Origin: Edolisoma coerulescens
Taxonomy: Eukaryota; Chordata; Aves; Passeriformes; Campephagidae
Assembly (NCBI GenBank): GCA_013397115.1
Contig: VWZW01006950.1
Location: forward strand, 248,001-312,000
Direction: 5' to 3'
Length of the DNA stretch: 64,000 nt
Each line of letters begins with the position of its first letter. The stretch's first letter is position 1. The position numbers and the translations under genes are program-made. This document shows, in pieces, positions 12,101-24,100 of this stretch. A model generated the notes under the pieces. That model saw nothing but the letters and a program-made list of their open reading frames with translations, had not been told where the DNA came from and did not search any database.

Positions 12101-15100
12101 TTAGCAAGACCAAGTGCAAGGTGCTGCACCTGGGTCAGGCAATAGCAGGCCTGAGCACAGACTGGGAGAACTCATGGGAGCAGCCCTGCCCAGAAGGACT
12201 TGGGGGTGCTAGTGGGTGAGAGGCTGGACGTGCCCTGGCCATGGCACTCAGAACCCAGAGAGCCAAACGTGTCCTGGGCTGCCTCCAGAGCAGTGTGGGC
12301 AGCAGGGCAGGGGAGGAGATTTTGCCTGTGTACTGTGCTTCCATGAGATCCCACCTGCATTCATCTCAGGGGTCTCCAGCACAAGGAAGATGTAGACACT
12401 GTGGAGCAAGTCTAGAGGAGGCCACAGAAATGAACAAAGTGCGGGAGGACCTTTTCTGTGAGGGACAGGCTGAGAGAAATGGGGTTGTTCAGCCTGGAAA
12501 AGAGAAGGCTCTGGGGAGACCTCATAGCCATCCTCCGGTACTTGAAGGGGGCTTACAAAAAGAGAGGAGGGCATTTTTTTTTACTCGGTTAGATAGTGAC
12601 AAGACACGGAAGAGTTGTTTTAAACTAAAAGAGGAGAGNACTCAGAACCCAGAGAGCCAAACGTGTCCTGGGCTGCCTCCAGAGCAGTGTGGGCAGCAGG
12701 GCAGGGGAGGAGATTTTGCCTGTGTACTGTGCTTCCATGAGATCCCACCTGCATTCATCTCAGGGGTCTCCAGCACAAGGAAGATGTAGACACTGTGGAG
12801 CAAGTCTAGAGGAGGCCACAGAAATGAACAAAGTGCGGGAGGACCTTTTCTGTGAGGGACAGGCTGAGAGAAATGGGGTTGTTCAGCCTGGAAAAGAGAA
12901 GGCTCTGGGGAGACCTCATAGCCATCCTCCGGTACTTGAAGGGGGCTTACAAAAAGAGAGGAGGGCATTTTTTTTTACTCGGTTAGATAGTGACAAGACA
13001 CGGAAGAGTTGTTTTAAACTAAAAGAGGAGAGATTTAGATTGGATGATAGGAGGAAGTTCTTTACTCAGAAGGCAGTGAAGCAATGGAACAAATTACCCA
13101 GAGAACCTGTGGATGCCTCATCCCTGTAAGCGTTCAAGGCCAGGTTGGATGGGGCTCTGGACAACCCGGTCTAGTGCATTGAATCCCTTTCCAAAATGGG
13201 GTGTTGCAACTGGATGATCTCTAAGGTCCCTTCGAACCCAAGCCATTCTATGATTTTATGTCTCCAGAGCAAGACAAGTGGAGGAGCTGGCTACTGGAGT
13301 GACCAGGGTTTCTAGGCCAAATACTGGAGAGACCTCAAGGTTCTGGGCTTGACTGAGACCTGTTTGCGTATGTCTACATATGTATTTCTGTCTAAGGCAA
13401 CTGGAGGTAAGAGGATCTAAGGGCCAATTGCTGGGTGGACTGAGCACCTAAGGCGGTCACTGGAGACATCCATTGTGCGTGTGAGTGTGTGGGTATGTGT
13501 CTTGGTGTGCATCAGGGAGTCCGCACCAGCAGTGGGAGTGGAGGTGTGGGCCTGGTGTTTTATATCTCTGTCACTAGCAGGAGAGGCTAACAATGCAATT
13601 GCTGGTTCAGTTGGATATTTAAGGTCAGCTACTAGAGTTATCTGTACTGATTATATATGTATATTGTGGAGGGACTGAAATACCTGAGGCCTATGCTGCC
13701 TGGGGAGAACACCTGCTCTAGATGAACCTGCTTTAGCAGAAGAGTTGGAAAAGCTAGCCTCCAGAAGACCCTCCCAACCCTCAACTATCCTGTGATTCTG
13801 TGATATTGCCCACTAAAAGACTTTCTCCCTAATCAGATGGAGAGGAGAAAAGAATGAAGCCATTGGTGCCATTTGTGTTTGCCTGAGCGCTGTCTGTATT
13901 TATTTGTGTGGCCGGTGAGGTGTGCATGTATATATGTATGTATGCATTATGTAAGTGTGTTCATGTGTGTGCATGCTGGGAACACATTCCGTATCTTGAC
14001 TTGGGAGCATCGAAGAATGTGAATCTTGGTCTGCTGGATATGTCTTTTCCCTAACAGCAATAACTATATTGATTATTCAGGGGAAGAAACTGGTATTATC
14101 TTTCCTTTAGCAAAAGACATAATGTGAATCAAGGATATACTTACATTTGTCCTTCACATGAATTTTTTCACATTTACCACCATCAACATTAAAGTTGGCT
14201 TGTATGTTTTTATATGCAATATTGGCATCTAAGTGATAGCCAAGGCATTTTTTCACATCTTCTACAGTGATTCCTGGAAGTAGAAATAGGTAACTCTATA
14301 GATTGAATGAGCATAAATAAAGAGACATTATTATTCTTACAGAATACATTTCAGGGCTATTGGAAATGTTTGTGGCTTTTTTCTTCCCATTTATCTTTTA
14401 ATTTTTCTTTTTTTAGATAATTAATATGAGGATGATTGTAATTGATGTGCCTGAACAGATGCAGGTGAGATCTGTGGTGATTAGGAAAACACCAAAAATG
14501 GATTTCTGTTTTCCTATATCTAGTTGAAAGCAAGTGTCCCTTTAGGGGCCATTTTTTCCTTTTATTATATTGAAATTTTGTCTTTTGCAGCTGCTTAGTA
14601 CTTATTCTTTTTATGTGCTAAGTTACTGAATTGTCCCTGTCTCTCTCCTAACCTCAGTTATATTTCTGGAGTCCTTTTCCCCATAAAGTTAATCAAGGCC
14701 ACTAATCTCTTAAAAGTACACTTTTCCCATAAGTTCTAATCCTTCTCTACCCACTACTGTTTCCAACACCTCCTTTCTCCTTATGAACTCAAACATATTA
14801 TCTGCAACTTTACTTTTGTGTTAAGAAAGAATTTTGCTTAAAATTGGGACTTAAAAAAATCTCAAGGTGCTGAACAGACTAATAGTGTGAAATGTAAGTG
14901 GCATATTTGCCCCACGTCCCTTTGCATAGCCTGAATATTTGATAGTAATATTGTTATTGGTGCTGCATGCAGCAGATACTTATTTTCTGATCTCCAAAAT
15001 CAACATGGGAATTGCCTTTTCTTACTTTATTCCAGTGTGATCACTTTAATACAGCACAAACACACATATATCCTAACTGCACATGAGAGAAGATTAAATT

Positions 15101-18100
15101 TTTACTCTCCTATCTTAATCAGGGTGTGGAATATTCCACTGTGAATGTTGAAAGCTATAAAATCAATTTCAACACACCCAAGTGCTCCATATGATTTGTA
15201 GAGAACACTTCAATTTATTCCTTGTTTTTTGTCACCACCATATTCTTAGAGTGATTGTACCACAAAAAGGTACCAACTAGCAAATAGGATTTAAGGTTTA
15301 GGTAGGTTTTCTAATTTTTGGAGATCTCTTGCAAATCATGCAATTATTGCTAATGTATTCATGAGGTTTGGTTAAGGTTGTTTTTCCCCCTCTCAGTCAC
15401 AGACTTAAAACAGAGATTTCAAATAATTCTGGAAATTATAAAGGTTGACTCTTTGTGTTCACTCATGTAATTCTATAATGTCACTGGTGTGCCACAAGCA
15501 GCATGCACTGAACTGTGCTGTTCTCAGTATTTTTCCGCATGCACAGATCTACAGTCACTCATCTCTTTGAAAGTCTGGGAACTTGGTGATGATCAGCACA
15601 GCAAGGCCAACAGAAAGCATACCTAATCGGGACATGGCGTAATTATCCAGCACGTAAACAAGTTCATATTTTCCTCCTACAGTTCCAGAGACCGCATAGT
15701 GAGTTCCATAATCTTCCAGGAATTTGAAATACTCCCCCTTGTCGTATTCAGTAGGCAGAAATTTTAAATCATCAAGGAAACTATCTGTGAGACGGACATC
15801 ACGACTCCGAATTTGGAATCTTCCCAGCTGAATCTGTCCTTTTACATGCAGGAAGGTTTGGTTCTGAATGAAAGGAAAAGAAAAAAGAAGAGAGTGTCAT
15901 TCTGGTGTGCAGCATGGCAGGAAAATCTGTTCTATTTCACTTGTAAAGAAGTTGCAGTGCTTTTCAACACGGCATTCAATCTAGCATTATGGAAGAGGGA
16001 CCAACTTGTTTGATAAAAATTAAAACGCTCTCGATTTAAACTGAGGAAGCAGCAAGAGAGTTATTTTAGTTCTTCCAATTTTGCAGAACTCTTCCCTTAC
16101 TCATTTCAGCAAGGCCTTTGTGATCTCTTTGACAACAGGTCTCTTGAAGCACAATGCCTACTGAAAAGTGGCTTTTTGATTTTATAACATTGAAAAGTAG
16201 TCCTACATGGCTTGCTAAATAACAGAACCTGCCCGCTCAGATCAGATGAAGTTTTCTCTTTGTTTATAGTCAGGGCAGAGCTAAGTTCTCTATTTTTTTT
16301 GGATCACTTCCCTGTTATTCTCAGACTGTCAGAAGGAAGGGCACAGCTCCAATTAAAAACAAAAAAAACCAAAACAACATCGTAAAATGAAAATCAATGA
16401 GGAAAAAAATCCATTTGATGCGTTTGACCCATACATACATTATAAGGCTAGGTATAGCAACTGATATTTTTATAAATTACACTCCAGGTGGTTTTATATC
16501 ATATTCTAAACTAAGACCTAGCTACTGCCCATAACTTGTGAAATAAAATCTTGTGAAATAGTTGCACTTAAGACTCTAAGGGAACGTGTGCCTTCCAAAC
16601 TCCATTATTATTAGCAGTATTTATGTGACTCCCTTAAATAGTAGTGCCCAATAGGAGGTATGTAAAATGAACCTAACACCTGACCATCACGTTATCCAGT
16701 ACCATTTAAAGGATCTTAAACTGCTGACTCAGATGCTACTTAAGGCTGGCAGAAATCTTCCGGCTTCTAAATCACTGTGAGGAGATTTTTGTAGGTGCCA
16801 TATTCCTGCCAACCAGCGTACACAGATCCTTTCTCTCCAGGCGCCTCCAGGCTTCTGACTTTAACTTTCAGGTGAGCCCTGGAGGGTTCTCATGTAGGGA
16901 CTGCCACTCTGCAACCCTGCAGCCGCATGAGTTGCAGTGATAGAACTCTGCATGTGACAGATTGTGACTCATTTGCTGAACTGATCTCTGAGCAAGAATT
17001 TAAGTCCAAAACTCCTATCACAAGCCACTAGATTATAAGCTGACGGTAAAACCCCCGGAGCTATAGTTTTATCTTTTGCTTCTGTGGAGATTCATGGTTT
17101 GAGGTTTAAATGGTTTGTTTCCATCCCAAGAAAACTCATACCAGTACAAAGGCAATGCTGGATTCAGCTTATCTTTATAGTGCAGACCTTCATCTTCAGC
17201 ATTATTTTAATTCATCAGTAATAAAACTTAGCTTAGCTTTCCCTTATATCAATTTGACCTCCAGAGCTCTGAATGAGTCGTAGACAACAAGACTGAGAAA
17301 CCTGAAAATTTTAATAGTTGAGACAAACCTAGTATTCCTTGCATGTGATACATTTTAGCTCTGTGGGGTTGATAGGCTTTGTGTATGATGGCATATTGTA
17401 ATCACAGACCTTGGCATATAGGGTGGAAAAGGGTATATGACCTGATCAGTTAATTCCACTAGCACACGGCTGCTGGATTAGGCCATAATGTCATCTTGTG
17501 CTCTTTTTGGCTAGGGTAAAGTTAATTTTCTTCGCAGTGGCTAGCATGGGACTGTGTTTGGGTTTTGTGCTGAACACAAGAGTTGATAATACAGAGATGT
17601 TTTTGCTATTGCTGAACATCGCTTACACACAGGCAAGACCTTTTCTGCTATTTGTACTGCTCTGCTGGCAAAGAAGTTGGAGGTGCTTGGGAGGTTGGGG
17701 GAGACACAACTGGAATAGGTGACTCAAATTGATCCAAAGGATTTTCCATACCACATGACATTGGGCTCTGTGTATAAAGTGGGTTGAAGATGGAGGAAGG
17801 GGGGGATGTTTGAAGTGATGGCATTTGTTTTCCCGAACCACCAGTACACGTGATAGACCCCTGCTCTCCCAGGGATGGCTGAACACCTGCCTGACTGTGG
17901 GAAGCAGTGACAGAATTCCTTGTTTTGCTTTGGTTGTTTGCATGGGTTTTGCTTTTCCTGTTAAACTGTCTATATCTCAGCCCACGAGTTCTCTTGTTTT
18001 TACTCTTCCCATTCACTCCCTGATCCTGCTGGTGAGGGAGTGAATGAGCAGGTGCCTGGGGCTTGTCTGCTGGCTGGGATTCAACCACAACATGTCTAGC

Positions 18101-21100
18101 ATCACTTTTTGTGGTCTATCTTGTTTTGACCTCACTAAATGCTAAGGCTACCTCTTTACTATCAAGTAAAATGGGGTATGGTCTTTCCACTGTTTCAATG
18201 GCAGGTAGTGGTATGGCTTGTGGGCAATCTCAAAATAGGCTTGCTTTTCTCCAGGCTGTCTACAAGAGCATTCCCTTCAAACATGCTGTGGGGAAGTGCT
18301 GGATGGGCATTGCTTATGAGAGCATGTGACTAAAGTCACAGCAGCATGCTAGTTACTGACTAAAGTCACGGCAGCATGCTAGTAAAACTGTGAATTATTA
18401 TGTACCAGTGCTAGTGCCCGTGCCTTTTAGCCCTGGCTATTTTATTTGTACGGATGTACCCAAATGTCTGAGGTCTGATCTTTCAGTCATTATTCTTAAA
18501 ATTTATTTTGTGTTTATGCAGTGTAGGCGTACTCAGTGGCAATTTTTCATCACAGTACTTGATCTAAGTACTGCTCTTTAATCAGGATGAGACAAGAGGT
18601 CTTGATCCTTTCTAATATCAAGCACCTGATGAAGATGAGGGTGCTTTCTAGCCAAAGATAAACAGTGGGAAATAGAAGCTACTTTGATTTGCCCTTTGGC
18701 CATGTCTGAAGTCTTAACCCTATTGTCACCTGAATTTCATTTTTTTAAAATAAATGACAAAAAAGCAGCAGCTGACTTGAATACTTTGATTATTGTTGCC
18801 TTACTCTAACACTGCATAAACTGTACCATTTGTATGATAGTTACTTTGAGACCTTTAGAAGAATTAATCTCACCCTTTCTGTGTAGCTTTGCAGGATGGA
18901 ACCAAATGTATAATTTTTTCTATAGTCATATTTGAAATTTCCTTCTGAAGCGTTTTTACTTCCATCAGTAGGTGTGTATTTCAGAGAGAAGCCAGCACTA
19001 AAATGTTTCTGTTTTTCTATGTAAACCTCTCGTATCATTTTCACACGGTCATGGTAGTACACAGACGAGAAGGTTTTGTCTGCTTTTGTCTGAGGAAAGA
19101 TAAAAAAAAAGGTTGTATGAGAAAACAGAACAGGCAGTAGTAGAAAAATCGGTGTAGCACTCTAAAGCTGTACCTTTTACAGAGCATATCAATGCATTTT
19201 CTTACACCTCTTTTTCCTTTTAAACCAAAACAAATGGAAATAACACTCCCCCCACAAACTACCTCATCTGGATCAGTTCAGTGGTTCAAAAGTGAACAGA
19301 AAACTGCAATGGCAATAATTTAGTGAGTATTAAATCTCAGCATGTAACACTGTCAAAGTAATTTATGTCTGTCAACAGTCCCTTTACAAGGTCTACAGCT
19401 TCCTTGTGAGGGGAAGAGGAGGGCAGGCACTGATCTCTTCTCCCTGGTGACCAGTGACAAGACCTGAGAGAAGGGACTGAAATTGTGTCAGGGGAGGTTT
19501 GGGTTGGATATTAAAAAAGGTTCTTCACCTAGAGGGTTGTTGGGCCCTGGAACAGGCTCCCCAGGGCAGTGATCACAGCACCAAGCCTGACAGAGCTCAA
19601 AGAAGAGTTTGGACAATGCTCTCGGGTGTGACTCTTGGGCTATCCTGTGCAGGGCCCAGAGTCAGACTCGATGATCCTTGTGGGTCTCTTCCAACTCAGG
19701 AGATTCTATGTGAGGAATAGTACACTCTCTTTCCTAAAACATGGTTATGATTTGCTAAAAGTTCCTGAATTCTGAAATAAGTCAGAATTATGATTTTGCC
19801 CTCTTTTCTTACAGAAAACAATAACTAATTCAGAATACCTATTTCAGTGTTGTTTATTTTAGCATACTTTAGCAGAACATCACATTCTAGCAACTGAAAA
19901 TTGTTATACATCAAAATCAAATATAACCAGACATCTCTGGGTCAGATTTATTCATTTTGAGAAGGACCTGGTTTAAATTGTATTTGTTTTATCAAGTTCT
20001 TACTTACAATAATTTAGGAGAAAAAATTATGCTTTGATTTCTGAAAAGTATCTGACATTTTTTTCAACAATCAACATTTTTGTTGTTCAAACCACACTGA
20101 AAGTCATAGTCTGAAACTTAAAAGCCTAACAAATTTTTTTTTCCCCAGTGGGACAGAGAAAATCATCACTGTTTAGAGAAAACAAGTAGGACCAGAATAT
20201 TGTAATATTATGTCTGGCTTTTTATCAGTGGCTTTTACAGGTCCTTGAAAGTGTAGCTTATTTGCTCTTCTACCTACTAAAAGTTGGGTATCATAATCCT
20301 TTCTGTACGTCTTCTGTTCATTTCGTCTGCTCATATTTTAAACCTTCCAGAAAGATAGTTTCATTTACTGTGCAAAGGTGCAGCAATGAAGATGTGGGAA
20401 TTTATCTGGCATAACTGAGCTTAACTGCTAAAGTAAATGATAACATATCTTGTTTTCCTCTGGACTTAAGCACAAGCTTGAGCCTAAAAAGCTGCTACCT
20501 GACTCAAGAGATATGCTTAGTCTTCCAAGAGTATGCCAGGACCTGACATTCAATTAAACACTTCCTAGTTTGCAGAGGACTTGAGCTTACATCATAAGTG
20601 AGAACAGCCACATTCCATGGCTTGCGGTAGTACGTCCGTGTGTTCCCATCACGCACCCGTTCACAAAGACCATTGAAAAATTCATTGTCAAATGGGCTGG
20701 CCATTGGCTTCATCCCTAAAACATTGATTCTACAAGAAAAATACAAGAGAAGTTATACTCCAAAAGAGGGGATCTCAGCACACATAACCTGTAGACAATG
20801 GTATTAAGAGTGGAAAAGTCATAATCTGTAGGAGATGGAGACTATAGCTGTGAAACTGAATCTTGCTCCATCCTAGCAGCTTGCCTCATCTCTTCTGGTC
20901 TTCTCATCTGTGTGTTGGAGATAAGGATACATCTTTTGTAAAGTTCTTGAAGGACGATGTATGAGAAATAAATAAAAGACATTAAGCATCAAACATGGTG
21001 AGAACCTTAGGAATAAAAGGAGGTAAAAAACATTTTTGCTTGACCCATTTATTTGTGAGAAAGAACATTTGTTCTTGACCAGTACGTCTGTGAGAAGGCA

Positions 21101-24100
21101 TTCCTTGTAGATTTAAAATGTACATCTCAACAGCTATATATATATTTTTTTAAATCACTTATATTTGTTTGCTGGTAGGTACTTGGTAATCAAGCATGTA
21201 CAACATCTGTCAAAACTTTAGAATGAATATACAGCTACTCCTAGCATTGTCTCATCTTGCAGGGCGTGACCTAGTGAAATAGCAGCATTCCCTGGAGCAT
21301 AAGAGAGGAAATCTAAACCCTTACAAAACCGGGGGAGCAGGCACATTGGCTGTATAGCTCTATGCATCTATATACTGATGTACAAGAAATACTTCCAAAA
21401 ATAACTGCCCCTTGGAGGATTCTGTATAATTTTTTTGCCCTTTTGTGCCTGTTTCATAGATTTCAATCTTTTCATCATTTCCAATATTTACATCTGACAA
21501 ATATATGTGTACCTATCTGAGTGTTGAAAGTGGTAAACAAAGCATCAAAATCACCAGCATCACTACTGCATCTCTGTATTACATTTTATGATGGAAGATT
21601 TTAGTAATAGATTGTAATAGAAACTTTTAAAATGGCCTATATAATTGGTTTACTTCCCCGTGCTAAGTAAAGCAGCATTTTTGCTCTTGCACAGTAAGAA
21701 ATGAAATGAAAAGGATGTATACTTTTCATTAAACACACGGTGGTGCTGTAGTATACTTTTATCTTCTGTTCAGTTTGGATTGCTGCCTTCTAACTCTATT
21801 TATAGATAAACAATATGATGAAAGAAATCCAGCAAGGTCTGAGAACAGAAAGATTCATTTTCAACTTAGATTAATGGTGAAAGCTCCTGTAAACAACAAA
21901 GATCCGGGAAGTGGAGAATTCAATACTGGAAGAAAGCTGCACACAAACTGTTGTTGCAGTAAGGCATCCTGTTGTGTAAATAGTCAAGAGATATTTTCTC
22001 TCTTTTAGACATGCATTTTAGCAAAGTAATTGGGAATTACTGATTAGTTGTGAATTGTCATTAGAAACAAATCTATATATCTGTAAACTTCACATTTAAA
22101 TAATATGTAAGTTTATTCATGTAACATCTATGTATGATTCTGTTTACTAACATTATGATTGATTTACACTATCTGCATATTTTATCCTCACAAGTATACA
22201 AAATAAAATGGTAGTTAAGTGTTCTTGCAAAGGGTACATAGCATTTCTGATTATGAATGCTACCATGATTCAGATTCCACTTTTGGGAATGTCACTGTGC
22301 CTGAGTTTTTTCAGCTGGCATTAGAGGCAATCCCAAACTCTTCACTAGGCCCAATACTACATTTTACTACATACCCGTGTCCTGCAGTCCTACCAACTTC
22401 AGACACATCAATTTCATGGTTTCGGCATGGTGATCGGGGGTCAGATTCACAGTCATCTTCGTCAGAATAGTCTCCACAGTCATTATCTACATTGCACACA
22501 AGTCTTCGCTTTATACATCGACCTGATCAAGGAATAAAACATTGCATGAATGCATTTTTGTCAAAATGGACTTTAGATGGCATCCTCAGCTACTCTTTAT
22601 TAGGTATATGCTTCCTTTAGGTATATTTCTACTATTGTCAGGAGGGATTAAAATGCTATACTCTGCCACTTCCAAATGAAAAAAACCTGCATACCACTGT
22701 ATTGATATATAAGTTAATAGGATGGCTGAGAAAAGTAAGTGGCAGGAGAACTGTTGTCATCTGAAGAAAATTGTTACATCCTAGACTCTTGCTTTAGTAA
22801 ACTTCAGTTGTTAGGTTGGTTGGGGTTTTCTTATTTGTATTAAGAGAATACAGGAAAATACCACTTCAGCATCAATGAAGAATTCTTTCTAAATCATTTA
22901 AATTGTTGGTTTTTGGACTATATTATTTGAATACTATATGAATAATATGTAGTGTCCAAAACTATAGTGGTTTGTGTTCTAAAGCAGCAGGGAAGTAGGA
23001 ATTTTCCTGAGTTTACACATCACAAGTTCTACAAAGTCCCTTTGTTTTTCCTACAGGATTTAAAGACTTTGGTAAATGAGCTATAGCATAACAAAAAACC
23101 ACTTTGATATCATCAGCCTCACTTATAAATGCCACACAAAGCCTGTGAACTAGTAGTTAAAGGTCTACTTTCTGATTTTAAATTGCTTTATTTGCATTTT
23201 TCAGTATTTGAGTTAATACAAAAAATGTCTTGGAACTCCAAATTCATTTACTATCTTTCTGTTTTTGTTTTGACTAGTTTTACTACTACTAACTTTTCCT
23301 ACTTTATTTTGATTTCTGATGAATCTTGAACACTACATTCATATGCCTTGTATCACTTTACAAATTTATATCTTATTTTGGATCTAGATGCATTCTGGTC
23401 TCCAACTGGCATTTATCATACCAGTTAGATCACTAAACTTCCATATCCACTCTGTTAAAATTCCTTCAGTCCTAGTTTTTTTCCTGGTGGTTTTTCATAA
23501 AACCTGGTGATTCAATAGCAGGTGGGGTAGTTAAATGAAAAGAGAGGATATGGTCAGTATGGTCCGCTTCTAACCGTGGAGTAGAAGTTACAGAGGATTT
23601 TAAACGAGATGCAAATTAAAATGGAAGGTGAGAGGAATGTACTCCTTCTTAAGTGGTTTTGGCATTGAGGCTTTGAACCCACCTGTCCATGGACTGTTTT
23701 TAAATGCTAGCATGAGGCTGATGTAACTTATTACAGAACTAAAATGTGGTTTCTGAGTTACTGCTTTACTTGCTATGGCATGAAAACAAAACCTACCCGA
23801 ACTGCACTGAAAGTCAGTACCACACTCTGGTTCTGGTTCTTCAGGACAGACTTCACTGGTTTTGCAGGTTTTTGTGTCTCCTAGGGCCTCCAGGCATGCT
23901 TTTCCACCAAACTGCCCGAATCTTTCAATACGTCTGGAGCGAAACTTGAAAGAAAAATAACGCTATTAATATTGCTCAGAGAGAAAAGAGAACTCTACCA
24001 GAACTTCAGTGTTTCCAGCTGAACTTAGAACTTTTCAAAATGAAACATCTTTGGTGAAATTTTTTGTTGAAAATCCATAGGCACAATTCATGCTTAAAAT

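Larger units (their letters stand above)
10542..14144. other. C9: C9 intron 8
   Basis: 3.6-kb intron between exons 8 and 9. It contains the large CR1 copy (11586-13260), a second CR1 tail (13681-13803) and GT-rich low-complexity tracts. The rest shows no gene-like frames. Confidence 0.8.
15864..18873. other. C9: C9 intron 6
   Basis: 3.0-kb intron holding the solo LTR (17489-18092) and a 30-bp-period direct repeat (18327-18383). The rest of the intron shows no gene-like frames. Confidence 0.7.

Noticed and set aside
12241..12789. 182-codon plus-strand frame
   Set aside because: Crosses the N at 12639 and is an out-of-frame or chimeric read of CR1 sequence created by the apparent false duplication.
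17648..18088. 146-codon minus-strand open frame, Pro/Ser/Gln-rich
   Set aside because: Lies wholly inside the solo LTR in antisense; no splice context or domain.
23746..23949. 67-codon plus-strand frame
   Set aside because: Shadow of C9 exon 3 on the opposite strand.
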